Positions 32,995-45,999 of a stretch of 64,000 nucleotides of DNA are shown here, piece by piece. Numbering within the stretch: position 1 is the stretch's first letter; each line of letters starts with the position of its first letter. Source of the DNA: Diplosphaera chodatii (taxonomy: Eukaryota; Chlorophyta; Trebouxiophyceae; Prasiolales; Stichococcaceae). Where the stretch lies: assembly GCA_032358165.1 (NCBI GenBank), contig JAALGY010000012.1:2542001-2606000 (forward strand). The letters are read 5' to 3'. The notes under the pieces are model-generated. The model did no database searches, had not been told where the DNA came from, and saw only the letters and a list, made by a program, of their open reading frames with translations. Position numbers and translations under genes: made by a program.

Positions 32995-35900
32995 TCAAAC
33001 TGCATGCACGACGGTGTCAGGCAGGCAGATGGTGCGGCCCCGGAGCGCGACGCAGGCCACATCGATGTTGGGCTGCTCGTGCTCGTCGTGCCACGCCGAC
33101 ATGAGGTTCTCGGAGTCGATGAGCGTGACGAACGCCAGGCTGCCCGCATGCCGCCGGAGCAGCCGGATGTCGAGCCTGCAGGGAGCGGCACAACGCTCAT
33201 CAAGCGCACAACAGCCTCTTGCCACACAAGCACTTCAGCGGTTGATGAATCAACATGATGCTGAACGTCTCTCGCATCGATGGTGCGGCTGCGGTCCACA
33301 TGCTGTGGGAAGGGCCGTGCTCACAGGCTGCGCCCATCTGTGGAGCGGGCTGCAGCGCGGGTGGCGTGCGCGGCCACGGGGACCTCGGCGGCGGCGGCGG
33401 CGACGGCGGCAGCAGCGCCACCCTCCCCAGCGCCCTCGCCTGCAGGCCCACGACACGTCTTCAACAGTTCACTTGTTACTTGCAATACATAAGGTAAACA
33501 AGCGAGAGCGCTACGCCAAGATCCTGATAACGACTAAGCAGTGGCACCAGCATCAGCGCTTGGGGATCCACTGCAGCTGCCTGACAGTGAGGCGACGAGA
33601 GCAGCCTCCATGTCGATGTGCGTGCTGCTCGCGGGATGGCTCAGGGCAGTGTGGCGTGCCTGGGGCGGCGGCGTCGCCGACGAACATGTCCTCGTCCCCC
33701 TCCGACTCCGAGCCGCCCAGCTCGTCCAGCGGCACCAGCTGCGGGTCCTGCATCCAAAACCCAGTTACAATCAGGGTTTGAAATACACTCAGCATGTAGG
33801 GTTTGTTGCTGTGAACTGCGAACCAGTCCAGGGACTGCATTGCGAGACGCATGTGTGCGGTGCGCACCGCCACAACATGTGTGCATGCGATTGCGACGCC
33901 GGAGCGCACCTGAAAGTCCTCGAGGTGGAAGCCGTCGTCGCTGTCGTCGCCGAGGTCCAGCAGCTCCTGGGCTGCGGTGCGCCTGGGTGCATTCATGCCG
34001 AGCAGGTCCGCGGCTTCCTCTGCTTCCCCTGCATCCGACTGCTGCGACATGGGCGCTCCCCCTGCAGCGCCGTCCTTCCAGCTGCCAGCGGCCGCTGCGA
34101 CCGTGTCACCAGCGCCAGCTGCCTCAGCCGGCTGGGACACGGCCGCGGGGTCCATGTCTGCCGCCACTGCTGTATGGCTGCCTAGGGTTGTTGCCTCTGG
34201 TGACGCCGACGCCGCTCCTGCGGCCTGCTCCGGCTGTCCTGGTGGGCAAGGCCCGGCCGGGTTCGGACCTGCAATGGGATATGGTCTCCTTGATGAAGCA
34301 GCTTTTGTGCATACTACAAACAGCAAGTGAATGGTCCTGCTGACAGCCCTGTACCGGTGCCGGTCATTAAGGCTTCATGTCAAGAACTGGCTGACAACAA
34401 GCGGCATATTGCAACGGTCTCGCAAGATGATCAGATCATGCAAGCGACACGCTGTTGGTCATAATCTGCCGTCACCGTCAGATGCTGCATACTCATAATG
34501 ACCAGATGGTGCTTGCGAAGAGCTGACCTGGCAGGTCCGTCGCGTTGCCTGACCGGAGGTCAATCAGCAGGCAGCTGCTCTTGAGGCGCCGCTTTGCTGC
34601 GGAGGACTCGTCAGCATCGAAGAAGCGAAACCAGGCCACAGGCCGCATGCCGCTGCTGCCTGCATATCGCAGATCAGTCTTCACTCATTGAACTCACAGG
34701 CATCAGGCTCCTCTAGACCCCACACTGCTGCTACCGACTGCTGCACGCATGACGAGGCGCAGCATGGGCAGCTGGCACAGCCCACCGATGCAGGCATCCC
34801 TACGATATGCGCTGGTGCTTCCACACAGTCAGAGCTCCTGCGTGCAGGGCAGCCTGCACCTGAAGGCGGCTGCCAGTCGCGGTCGAACTCAACCCACTCG
34901 CCGGCGGCTGTGGTGCCCCACGCCACGGGCTGCGGCAGCTCCCCCGGAGCGGCCTGCTGCTCCAGGGCCGTCAGTCCGGGCTTGCCGTCCACGCCGTCAA
35001 AGGCTCTGCAGGTGGCGTCCGCCGCGATGGCCTGCCGCCAGCAAGCGCAGCACACATCAGGAGGCGCGAACAAATGCTCTGCAAGTTATGCCAGTTTCTT
35101 GAGCCACCCTGTGGCAATGCAGGCATACTCAAAACTCCATGCCATGCCTGGAGCCAACGTGACGCAAGCAAAAGTGCAGATGGGGTAAACAGCAGGAAAC
35201 CCTGAACAGCACGAAACCCTAAACAGCACGAAAAGCCCACCTGCATGCGGGCGAGCACCGCCTGGGGGTCGCCGCGGACGCAGCCGTCGGCCCCGGCGCG
35301 CAGGCCCCGCCGCCAGTCGCCCAGCAGCACGACGCCCGTGCGCAGCGGGCAGCTGAAGTGGCCGGCGCGCGACACGGTGATGCGCTCCACCGAGGCTGCG
35401 CGGGTGCACGGGAGGCGCTCGGGTGCGCGACTTGGTGCACAAGTGTTGGCACGTCGAGGAGGCGTCACAGGCATGGCACCTTGGGGCAGGAGCAGTTGCC
35501 GTCTAGTGACCGCACACAGAGGGCCAGCACACCGAGGAGAGCGCAGGCTGCTGGCGCTGACTGTCACTGATTCGCAGCTGCCATCAAAGGCTGGAACTTG
35601 AAAAATTGGCGGAAGGGCACCACCAGGCATTATGAAGGAAGCCATTGCTCTGGCGCCAGAAAGTGGTTGTGAGAACAACCGCTAGTGGTCTGCTGGTTGC
35701 TCTACCTAGAGACCTCCAGACCGCGACACTGTCAAATTGTGGGGACATGCATGCACCCGTCCGAAGCGAACTCTTTTATGCTGACCTTCTGCACACATCC
35801 GGTGGTACGGCGCACTCTGGCAAGCTGACAGGCAGCACTCACCAACACGGTCAAACCCGGGAGTGGGTGGGATCCGCAGCAGCGGCAGCAGGCCGCCGTC

Positions 35901-38163
35901 CAGCACCGTGTGCGGCTGCTCCGGAGCCATCACCATATCCGCGGCGCGGTCACTGTGGCGCGCCCCCAGGGCGTCGCACACCTGCGCCGCACACAGCAGG
36001 GCTGCCCCACTGGCCGCTGCCTGGCAGGCGCGGCAGGCGCAGCACACGCTGCTGCATGCTCACGCCGTCCCTAGACAGGGACTCAGCATCGGTGGCGGCG
36101 CTGTTTCCCCGACTTCGCAAACTCTCCTGTCACACAGGTGCGGTGCCGCAGCCAGCAGCAACCTCGCCGTGCTGTCATCCGGTGTGACAAGGTGTGAAAC
36201 CTTGATGAGCTAGTGCGCCAGTGCACAGCACGAAGCCGTTGCAAGAACGCAGGCAAGCCTGCAAACCACCAGCAACCCATTCCTGTGGCTCACACTCAAA
36301 GTCCGTTCCTGTGGCCCACCTGGCGCAGCCTGGCCAGCGTGGCGGGCACGTCGGCCGCCTTGACGCCCGCCAGCAACAGCCGCCCCAGCCCCATGCCCTG
36401 CAGCGATGTGCAAGATACAGTCAATGATGCACATGGTGCTGCAGTCCTTCGACGCGCTAGTCAATCTGTGCTTGGTCGCATCGATGCCGTGTACTGGTCA
36501 GAGGATGCAACTGCAGGGGTGCAGGCGGCGGCGGCAGCATTGCAGCTATGAAGAAGTGCACATCACAGTCCGACGCACAGCACGCTGCGACAAGCGGAGG
36601 CGGCGGCAGCACCAGAGGTGCAGCGCGGGCGCACCATGTCCATCTGCTGGTGCAGCATCTGCAGGAAGTGCTCCAGCTCGGAGGTGGACCAGGCCTCCAG
36701 GCGAGTGCGGCCCGCGTGCGGCATGAATCCCCCCGCCCCGCTGTCGAACACCACCTGCACGCACACAGACAGGAGTGCAGGTCAGCACCCAACCACAATG
36801 GCGCTATAACAGTCTGTCAGCCATGCAAGCATGCGCTCTGATTGGTGGCAATCCCTGCTGATGCCAAGAGCGAGGGCAGAGTCATGCCACCATGCGACGC
36901 GCAGCCTGCAGCAGACTCCTAAATTGTGGCAGAGCAGCACCTGGGCAGGTACGCGCAGGCGTTCTATCATGAAGGCCCGGTGCGCTGCCTCCTCCTCATC
37001 GATCTGGACCGGCCCACCCTGCAGTAAATGTCCACGCAATCAACGCTCAGATGGCAGCACTGACACACCACGTCACCCTGGCACCAGGATGGTCGTAGCT
37101 ACCGAGTGGCGACAAGCTCGCTGCAACAATGGTGTTGCAGCAGCGCCGCTTCACTCACTCACCAGGAGCAGGCCGATGATGTGCACGTTGGCGCCCAGCG
37201 CCGAGCAGTGGCTCTCCCAGTGGTTGGCGGCAAACATGTTGTCCGCCCAGTACCGCATCTCGCCCTCATCCTACAGGTGATCAACCATCGATGTGGATGC
37301 ACATGCCATGCTGCGGAGTTTGCTTCCATGCACCTGCATGACAAGCTGCTGCCGCGGCGGCAGCGGCAATGTTGACAGGCAATGAGCTCATTTTGGTGCT
37401 CATGTTGTCCACCATGACATCAACGTCACGACTGGCAAAGTGCGGGTGAAGACCCACCATGCCGCCGTCAGTGAAGGCGGCCTGAAAGCGCACTGCGCCC
37501 AGTGAGGCATCCCGCTCCACTGAGCGGTACAGGGCCGGCCAGTCCACCGGGCCACGGCCCGTCGCCTGTCGACAGGCGCAGCACAGGCTGAGAAGAGTGG
37601 GCATCACATCGATGCTCTATCATGGTGCAGCATGTTGGTGCGGCTCAAGCTGTGGCAGCGAGTGCACACGGTAGTGCACCAAACACACTCCAAGTGGGGC
37701 CGAAGAGCCCATGTAGCACAAGTGCCTCTGGATCCCATGACCACCCTGGCACAACATGACACAGTGCTGCAAATGTCGAGGCACTCATCACGCCAATGAC
37801 AAGGGCCTTGCTACAAGGGGGTGTACGCCAGCGGCACAGCCCTGCAGCACCAGTATGCAGCCGCGCACACTTTCATGGGCGTGCAGTAGCGCAACACTGG
37901 TGCTGCAGCATCAAGGTTGATGAGCCGACGTCTGCATGGTGGTCTGAGCCATGGCGCTCCGTTTGCGCAGCAGATTTCACCTGCAGCCTGAGGTCGTAGA
38001 CGCACGCCAGGCGCGGCACCCACGCCACAGGCGATGCCGCAGCCGTCAGGAAGCGCTTCGAGGCGCACATAGCGGCTGCGGCGTCCCGCAGCGCCAGGTG
38101 GCTCAGCACATGCGCCAGGCATTCTGTGGGCAGGGCGTCCAGGGTGGCCCCCGAAATGGCCAT
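32995..38163 (-). CDS. F-box protein with a long unidentified C-terminal region (about 700 aa)
   Basis: Fourteen exons; all phases agree except around exon 12/13, where the exact sites are open. They are 38163-37981, 37565-37458, 37270-37163, 37018-36941, 36754-36635, 36397-36320, 36020-35843, 35395-35241, 35031-34860, 34659-34528, 34268-33910, 33747 to about 33,594, about 33,450-33,325, and 33175-32995 (stop). Exon 1 is an F-box (LPTECLAHVLSHLALRDAAA, then MCASKRFLTAAASP), which in known proteins binds Skp1 and makes the protein the substrate receptor of an SCF ubiquitin ligase. The rest includes EGEMRYWADNMFAANHWES, CPLRTGVVLLGDWRRG, an acidic disordered stretch (LGDDSDDGFHLEDFQ; GGSESEGDEDMF) and a beta-rich C terminus (HEQPNIDVACVALRGRTICL) that resembles the last strands of a galactose-binding-like fold. 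I do not recognise a named substrate-binding domain. The substrate is unknown. Confidence 0.75.
35191..35233 (-). repeat. 17-bp tandem repeat with telomere-like core beside a splice donor
   Basis: The units agcaggaaaccctgaac, agcacgaaaccctaaac and a half copy agcacgaaa lie in an F-box gene intron, directly after the minus-strand donor at 35240. The middle unit contains CCCTAAAC. Confidence 0.65.
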
Positions 38164-38519
38164 ATCGAGTGAAGAATGCCCTTCAGTTGCGACAACAGTT
38201 CATACACAAACACTGCAGTGTGAGCCGCGGCGAAAGTTGCACAGCACATGCAAGGATCTTGGCAGGACTCAGATGCTCTGGGAGTGGCCAAACTGCCATG
38301 CATGTGCCAATGTGCGATAGAAAACAGCGGCGGTCGAATCAATGGAGTCATCAGCGCCCCCTCGCATCGACTCAGCGTTCATGTGGACGCGATAGACTGG
38401 ACACGCCTCCGCTGGTGACCATGCCCCGACATGCACGTTGCAGGATGCGTGCGGTTTCTGGTTGCACCAGATAGCCGGCTATGGCGCCATGCTGCAATTT
38501 GAGCGGATGACCTTGCAGT

Positions 38520-38524
38520 TTACA
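38520..38524 (-). promoter_or_regulatory. putative TGTAA poly(A) signal
   Basis: On the minus strand TGTAAA begins 84 bp after the GT61 stop (38608). It fits the chlorophyte poly(A) signal. Confidence 0.45.
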
Positions 38525-38607
38525 GTTTCTGACAGGAAGTTCAACATCTTTCATGCTCGTGGACTGTGACCATGGCAACAGTTAGCACCCAGCCAGCTGG
38601 TACATAC

Positions 38608-41600
38608 TTATGGCGGCTCCATGTGGGGAGCCTTGCTGCCCTGGAACACCGCCTCATAGCCAGGCCCTCCCGACGCTGCATCCGTCAGCACCTGAGCAGC
38701 GGACACAGTGTCCGTCAGGCCGTGCACTGCGGCAAACATGTAGTGGAAGCACGGAGCCCGCTAAGCAGTGCACACGCAACTCTGCAGATCCTGCAAGTCG
38801 CCATTTGCAAGCTCCAGCCGTACCAAGCATCATGCGGCCGGTCAGCAGGATGAGGTAATCACAATGCTGCGCACCTTAGCCAGCATGGCCCAGTCGACGA
38901 TCGTGTCCCGATCCCGTGGTTGGCCTGCAGTGCACCAGTGTGCAGAAACCGTTTGTGAAAACAGCTGCAGATACCACTTCCGTCCTCTGGACGGAGGCTG
39001 CAGAGCCTGACACCATCCAATGGCAGGCCCACATAGGAGGGCGGCAGGAACATGAAAAACATGCACAGCACCTGCGGCTCTGGAAGTCAGACTATAGCTC
39101 ACCCGGGCCGTGGCGCTCAAAGTAGCCGGGCTGCCAGTTGATGGCGCTGGTGTGCATGTAGAAGAAGCGCACCAGCTTCTCCACGTTGAAGATGGTCTGG
39201 CTGTAGTTGTTGGGCCACCAGCCTGACATGGCAGCACCCGTCACGTCAGCAGTAAACATCCCTGCCAAATGATGTGCAGGAGTGTGCTACATGCATCACG
39301 AGCGGGCCCTGCTGCATGAGAAGGTTGGATATACCATATATACTATATGGTTACGTAGCTCTGACCTTCGAACTGGTTGGGGCGGATCTCTACAATGGCA
39401 GAGCCCGGGCGCATCGCCAGCCCAAAGATCAGCGGCGCCCCATGCAAGCCGACCTGCAGTCGGTGAGAATCCTGTGCGAACCTGGTTGCAGTTGAGATGC
39501 GGATTGCCTGTACCAAAGTGCATGGCAGTGCCCATTAGCGCAGCCATAATCCCGAGGCATGTCGGAGTGCTTGGCCATTGAGGGGCCCTCAAAGGGTTTG
39601 ACTTGTGCCGACACGGCCGGCATGCATGATGGAGCCATTCAGGGGCCATGCCCACTTGCACTATAGCATGCCACACCGGCTGTGGAATTCGACGGTCCCA
39701 ACCACCATGCATCAGATCCTCCAGAAAGGGCCACAGGGTCTATGCCTCACCAGGACGTGGGCGGCTTGCAGCATCGCCAGGTTCTCGACGAATGCCCCGT
39801 CCTTGAATTCTATGACGCGACACCGCGCACGCTTGAAGTCGCCTACTCCGGGCTGCCAGGCGTTGCACAAGCGCAGGACCTGCTGCTGGTTCAGGATGCG
39901 GCGCGAGCCGTACGGACGATAGATGAACAGCACCTGCGAGGTGGCGACCGATCAATTCAGCAAGACTCCGGTGCCCATTAAGTCTTTGGAAACACCAAAG
40001 TCAGGTGCTGACATATCCAATGCAGAAAGGCCCTCAGGCCCTCGTCGCTGCACACCAGCTTGCACTACATCAGAGTCGGATGAGTCTGCACCTCGAGCAC
40101 GTCCTTGGGTGGCTCCTGTCTGAAGTGCTGTGGATACTCCCTGCGGTAGAAACCAGCTATCTGCTGCATCATCTTCGATGGCCGCATCGTCTTCCTGCCA
40201 GACAGCAGCCTCACTTTCAGGTCTTCTTTGACCTTGGCACGGTTTCAGACAACAGCTAAGGCTGTGCAGATGGTGGGAAGAAGCACCTTCCTCGGATCAT
40301 GCACTCACTGCAGACACTTCAGCAGTGTGCCATCATGTACGGACAACGTCAGCTTCGGAGCTGCTAGCATGGCGCTTTAAGCAGGGCAAGCGGCATGCTT
40401 GCTGCTGGTGTGCCCTATGTATGCCGTCCCTGAGCACGTCGCACATGAAACAGATCGGATGACAGATGTAAATATAGCAGCAGATGGACAACAAGCTGCA
40501 CCTGTGCTCCTCGCCAGTGGTTCCAAGCGGCGGGCTGATCATGTTCTGGATGGAGCACAGCATTACGCGCCGGAAGCAGCGGCTGCGGGAAGTGGCGCGG
40601 GCGTGCCGCCGGGCGGACAGCTCGTGCAGGTCCTCCACCTGGGCAGCAGTACGCAGTGCAGTGCTCATACCAAGGTCGCATGGCATCTGCAGTATGCTGC
40701 AACATACCGAAGCACTGTTGTGTATGGTACTGCACCAAGTGGTTTGATGGGGTCTAGAGCACAGTATGGATGATGCTCACGACAGCGCCAGCAGCAGTGA
40801 CCGCAATCATCCAGCTTGTGGAACCCCCTGCCGTTTGTCTCCACTGCGTGGATGTGTTGGGCACCTGTGCAGAGTCTTTGCCAGTCCTAGGTGCTCACCT
40901 TGCGATCCGAGAATGGCAGCAGCAGCCAGTGGAAGAAATCCGGCATGGGGTAGCCGTCAATGCTCGGGACCAGCTTCGCGCGGCGGTCCAGCAGCAGCGG
41001 CCAGCCCTCGCCTTCGGGCATCATCCTCCACAGCGGCTCGATGGCCTCCGACACCACCTCATACACATTGGTGTGCCTGCGCACGGTGCACCTTGTGTGA
41101 GCACGAAGTCCTGCTTTCACGCACTGAGGTTATGTTGCGTCACTGGCATCAGACACATTTTAAGCTCTGCTCACCAGAAGGGCCAGAAGACGACGGGCAT
41201 CGTGCAGCGCGAGAATCTGGGCGCGCCGATGTCCGGCTGCTCCCGCTGCAGGGCGTGCGCCGCCACCGGCCGGAAGCGCGGCTGCGGCTGGCAGTAGTGC
41301 ACCTCGAAGGGCCCCTGCAGCAGGGTGCGGCCTCTGGTTGCAGCGGTTGTGATCGACCTGGCTCCTGCTGCAGCGCATCTGCAGAACCCAGCTGGTCCAG
41401 CCGGCGCACCAGCAGCCCGTCGGAGTGCCCCGGCAGCATGACGGGCGCATTGTTGAAGCGCCACGGCTGGCCGCTGAAGTTCGCCGCGCCCGGCTGCCAG
41501 TGCGGCGCCCAGCTGACGAAGCGGCCCTGCAACAAACTACCGTGTCATGGGGTCGGGAGGCCCCTGTCACTTGTTTGGTCTTGCATCAGACAGCGCGCCG

Positions 41601-42077
41601 TACCTGGTCAATGCACACATCGGTCTCGATGTGGCAGTTGTGGTGTGCCAGGCTGCTCTCGTTGACCGCCGGCGGCTGGCAGCCAGGCAAATCCCACTCG
41701 TCTGCAGAGGGACAGGCACATCGCTGGATGCCGGCATGTTGCTTGCCAGTGGCAAGTGCATATGCTGGCCTTCTCGTAGCTGGTTGGCCAGGCCTTGCAC
41801 GCAAGCGCGCTTGATCTGGGGTTCACATGTGTGTGACCGTGCATGGACAGCTCTGCCCACCTGTAGCGCTAGTGACTGGCAACTTGGCTGTGGTGTGAGA
41901 TGCCGCATCTCTGCAGCCGGCACCACGACCGCGGTCCCCGAGCAGGAGATAGTGCTGAGTGATCGCAGTCAGCAGTACAGCTGCCGCTAGAATGCCACCG
42001 GACCTCGCCTTGCCACGGCGCTGCATGCTACATGCCGCAGCGTCAGCGGCTTGCAGTATGCGCCGCCGCCACCCCAA
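38608..42077 (-). CDS. GT61-family glycosyltransferase, type II Golgi membrane protein
   Basis: Exons with agreeing phases: 42077-41861, 41701-41604, 41526-41410, 41314-41175, 41076-40899, 40638-40502. Then about 40,240-40,096, 39,935-39,749, 39,458-39,366 and 39,266-39,107, with the last about 38,725-38608 (stop). One junction near 40.3 kb is unresolved and may hide a small exon. The N terminus has a signal anchor (GGILAAAVLLTAITQHYLLL). The lumenal part shows GT61 (DUF563) hallmarks: CHIETDVCIDQ, RFSRCTMPVVFWPFWHTNVYE, MPDFFHWLLLPFSDRK, VLFIYRPYGSRRILNQQQVL, and VGLHGAPLIFGLAMRPGSAI followed by VEIRP, the family's HGA...PG...E motif. GT61 enzymes add xylose, arabinose or GlcNAc to N-glycans, O-linked sugars or wall polysaccharides. 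The donor and acceptor cannot be told here. It ends SKAPHMEPP. A nearer Met (MQRRGKARSGG) could be the true start. Confidence 0.85.
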
Positions 42078-43158
42078 CGATTCACATCACCAGTGCCAGT
42101 ACAGTTGGCACGGTGCCGATAGATCAAGCAAGCTGTGTGTGACTTTTCAATTCCGCCTTGAATGTGCACGATTGACTTGTCTGTCAGCTGATCACATTGT
42201 TTCCCCACGCATGCAGTTACCACACACCCGGCAGCGGCGTGTGGGCCGACGTGCAATGTGTCTTGGACCTGCTAGGACGGCAAATACCAGCAGACGGGAA
42301 GCCAACGGCGATGTGCACATGTGCATTGTGCAGGATCTCTTGGGCACGAAGCGCCACCCTGTAGCAGAGCTCTGGCGAGGCAAGAGCTCCCCTGCGAAGC
42401 TGACGCAGTGGCATGTCCCAGCCGTTATCCTGTGGCTTTCCTTTCCGTTGTGCAAGCCTTCGTGAAAGTCAGCACGTAGCGGTAGGCACCGCCTTTGGGA
42501 AGCTGTCGCGACCAGGAAACGCACTTGTCAGACAGGAAATCTGGAATCCGGAGTGTGTCGCGCAACTGTCAGCTAAGAGACACCGCCGTTGCCGACACAA
42601 CAGGTGTACTTTGGTCCTGGCGACATTCCCAGAGGCCAGCAGCGGCCAGCGCAGGGAGCTGCAGCCTCGACTGCTGAACCTGCAGGTGTCAGGCAGAGCC
42701 TTGGCAGGCAGCAGGCAGTGCATGCGCAGCCGCAGTGCCCGCTTGCCAGACGTCGCGCAAGCGCACTGAGGTTGCTGCGAGGCCAGCGTCTGGCGACCCT
42801 CAATGCCAGCATAGCACCTGGAGAGCGTGGAGCGCCTGACTTGACACAGTGGCAGCCTCGTCTGCCAAGTCGTAGGCGTGCAGCCCTAGGCAGCCTGCGG
42901 AGCACTGGCAGCGGGAAGGGCAGCACCCAGCAAGCCACCGCACTCAGCGTGGCAACTGGTGATACTCGTGCATACAGTGTCTGAGCCCATCAGAACGAGG
43001 GCGAGTAACTGCAGCGTGTGGAGGCCGCTGCACACCATTGACGCACATTAGGGGTTAGAGCGCTGCTGTGTCTGCGCACCAGCAGTAGGACGCAGCAGTC
43101 GGTGCCGGCCTGAGAGCACCAAGCAGTCAGTTTTGGCAGCGGCAGCGACATCAGCGCC
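42078..43158. other. divergent promoter region between GT61 and TMEM184 genes
   Basis: The two starts face apart. Open frames on both strands around 42,573-42,984 are mirror images in GC-rich DNA with no splice or family support, and I treat them as noncoding. No clear TATA box or other motif was identified. Confidence 0.4.
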
Positions 43159-45999
43159 ATGTGGGACATCACCGTGCGCCGCGTGTTCCGCGTGCTGTAC
43201 TGCCTGGTGGCAGCGGCGACGCTGGCAGGGCTGCCCGTGCTCATCATCGACTTTAAGAACCACGACTGGTCGGTGCACTACAAGGTATGCGCTAGGATCC
43301 TGTACAAGCTGCGGTGTGCTGTGGTTTTAACACAAATCACTGCAGTCTGCATTGCTTGCCACCAGGTACCATTGAGGCCTACCTGCTGGTCATGGACCTT
43401 ACGTAGGTTTCAATGATAGACATGCTCAGCGCTGTGCTTACATGTGTGCAGGCCTTTTTTGTGGCAACGATCTTTGTGCTGTTGAGCCTGCCAGTCAGCC
43501 TGTACGAGATCGCGATGCACCTGGAAAACTTCAACCGGCCGAAGCTGCAGACGCGGATCATCCGCATCCTGTTCATGGTCCCCATTTACGCCCTGGACAG
43601 GTGCCCATCAGACTTCCTGTCGTGCTGTCTTCCAGCAAGCCACTGTAGATGCCCAGGGTGGGCTTCCATAAGCTCAGTTGCATGCTGACATTTAGGAGAA
43701 ACAGCTCCTCTAACGGCTTGCTGTCTGCTGCAGCCTGCTCACGCTGCGCTTCATCAATGCGCGATTGTTTTTGGACCCCATCCGCGAGTGCTATGAGGCA
43801 TTTGTCATCTACAACTTCTACATGTTTCTCATCGCGTACTTGGAGGTGTGCACAAGGCTGACGATGGGTGTTGCTACTCGACTGCAGACTTAGGCCCTGT
43901 GCATCCCCTTATGTCTGTGGTTTGTCGCATCGAAATGCAGTGCAGGCAGTGCCAATCACACACTGATATGGATGTTGTCAGGACGAGTACGGCGACGTGG
44001 GCGCATACTTCAGCACGAAGGCAGACCTGCGGCACATCTGGGGCGTGCAGTATGTCATGCCCACCTGGCCCATGGGCGAGGAGTTTTTCTGGCACTGCAA
44101 GAAGGTACAGCCAGCCGAGACCCACCAGCCGGTCACTATGCATTTGTGTGATCAGTATTCAGCACATATGTACCCTTCTATGCAATTTGTGCCGGGTTGC
44201 CCTGCACATCTGTGCCAGTTTGCCCTGCACATCGGAGATGAGAGATGATAAGTGACAGCGCAATGGTTGCTGAGGTCCAGAGTGGGACACCTGTCACAGG
44301 GCGTGCTGAGTTATGTCATCCTGCGGCCGCTGATGACGCTGGTGGCGACGCTCGCGATGCTGCTGGGCACATACAATGACGGCACCCTATCCTACGACAG
44401 CCTGTACACGTATGTGTCCATCATCAACGCCACCAGCCAGATGTGGGCGTTGTACTGCCTCGTCCTGATGTATCAGGTACGCTGCAGGGTGCTGGTGGAC
44501 ACTATAGGTGCTGACCAGACGTAGACGTAGTTTCATATGCACTTGATATGCGCATGAACATCACATATGATGTTGTTTAGCTTCAGAGTCACCAGTAACA
44601 TAAGTCACTACTTGTGCAACAGGCGTGCAAGGCTGAGTTGGCGCCCATCCGGCCGCTGGCCAAGTTCCTGTGCATCAAGGGCGTTATTTTCTTCACATAC
44701 TGGCAGTCCGTGGGCATCGCCATCATGCAGGTGCTATGTGGACCGTTGCATGCAGTACTAGCTGCAGACCTGCGGCGCCATGCAGACCACTCGCAATTTG
44801 CAGCACACATGCAGTGCGTCTTGCACTCTGCTCAGGGCTCGTAGTGTGTGAAGCTGTCCGTCCTGTGTCATGCAGTCGATGGGCCTGATCAAGGCCGACG
44901 AGTCCTGGACAACATACGATGCGGACGACGTGGTTGCAGGCCTCCAGGTGCCAGTGACACTGTTGCAGTGCCTGGAGGAGTTCAGCACATTTGGGGCACA
45001 TTGCTTGTCATGCGGTGACACCCTCTGTTAGCGAGGGTCATCTCAGGTGCATCTGCACGTTCAGCATCCAGCGCAGCTGCTGACCATTGACTGGGGCTGC
45101 CGCTGCAGGAATTCCTGATCTGCATCGAGATGTTCGTGGCGGCGCTGGCGCACGCGTACGCCTTCCCGCCCAGCGACTACACAGACCCGCTGCACCCGCC
45201 GCAGGGCATGGTGGGCGGCGCTTGCCATCCGTCTTGTTTTTCCAAGCTGTGTGCATGCTGCACAAAGAACGCGTCCACCGATGCTGACGGCTGCATTGCG
45301 TCAGCAGCCTGCTGTGCTGCATGTATTCTGGAGGCACTCACCTTTGTGTCTGCACAAGCTCAACATGCACTGACCCATATCGTTGTGTTGTGCAGGTGCG
45401 CAACCTGAAGAAGCTGTTTGACGTGACGGACGTGGTGGACGATGTGCAGGGCGTCGTAGATGAGACCATGCAGCGCACTACCGATAATCTGCACCAGGTA
45501 CAGCCATTTGTTACCAACGCTGCTGAGGCAGTCGTAACTGAACACAGCTGACACCTCCACAGCTTCAATTTGGCATGCTGTGTGCCTGAAATGTGTGCAT
45601 GCTCTGCCCATCTCCCGCCCTTCGGCTTCGAGTGTCAGGGGATCGATATGATTCTGACCGTACATACACATCTTCAACAACAGGCAACAGCGACATCGTG
45701 GCACACAGCAAAGCGCACGTCTGCCAACGTGGTGGCGGGGCCCATGAGCCTGCTGCGCTACTTCAACCCACGCGGCGGCAGTCGCCGCCAGATGCCGCAG
45801 GTCTGGGCTGCTTTGGTGCACGGTGGCAATGCCTCCGCACCGGCTGCTGATGGCGCTGGATACTAGGTTTCATTGGGGCAGTCAGGTCGCCTTTGTCGTG
45901 TATATACTTGTGTGCATTGTACAGGAGGAGTTTGATGACGGGGAGACGGGCTACAACGCAGCGCTGCTGCCGTACACATCGTCAGGCTCGAATGCGTGA
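43159..45999 (+). CDS. TMEM184/DUF300 (OST-alpha-like) seven-span membrane protein, 420 aa
   Basis: Eleven exons, all phases agreeing: 43159-43284, 43452-43600, 43734-43845, 43982-44104, 44300-44476, 44623-44730, 44876-44947, 45109-45210, 45396-45497, 45684-45800, 45925-45999. Hydrophobic spans include VLYCLVAAATLAGLPVLIID, FFVATIFVLLSLPVS, YEAFVIYNFYMFLIAYLE, LSYVILRPLMTLVATLAML and FLICIEMFVAALAHAYAFPP. Family signatures are clear: LPVSLYEIAMHLENFNRPKL, RIIRILFMVPIYALDS, RECYEAFVIYNFYMFL and CIKGVIFFTYWQSV. The family (Pfam Solute_trans_a) includes human TMEM184 proteins and plant LAZ1, which act in endosomal or tonoplast membranes and in brassinosteroid-linked cell-death control; it is related to organic solute transporter alpha. 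The C-terminal tail is hydrophilic (VRNLKKLFDVTDVVDD... SSGSNA). Length and topology are normal for the family. Confidence 0.93.

Noticed and set aside
42573..42984. Overlapping long frames on both strands
   Set aside because: Both strands are open because the DNA is GC-rich. Neither has splice context nor a recognisable motif.
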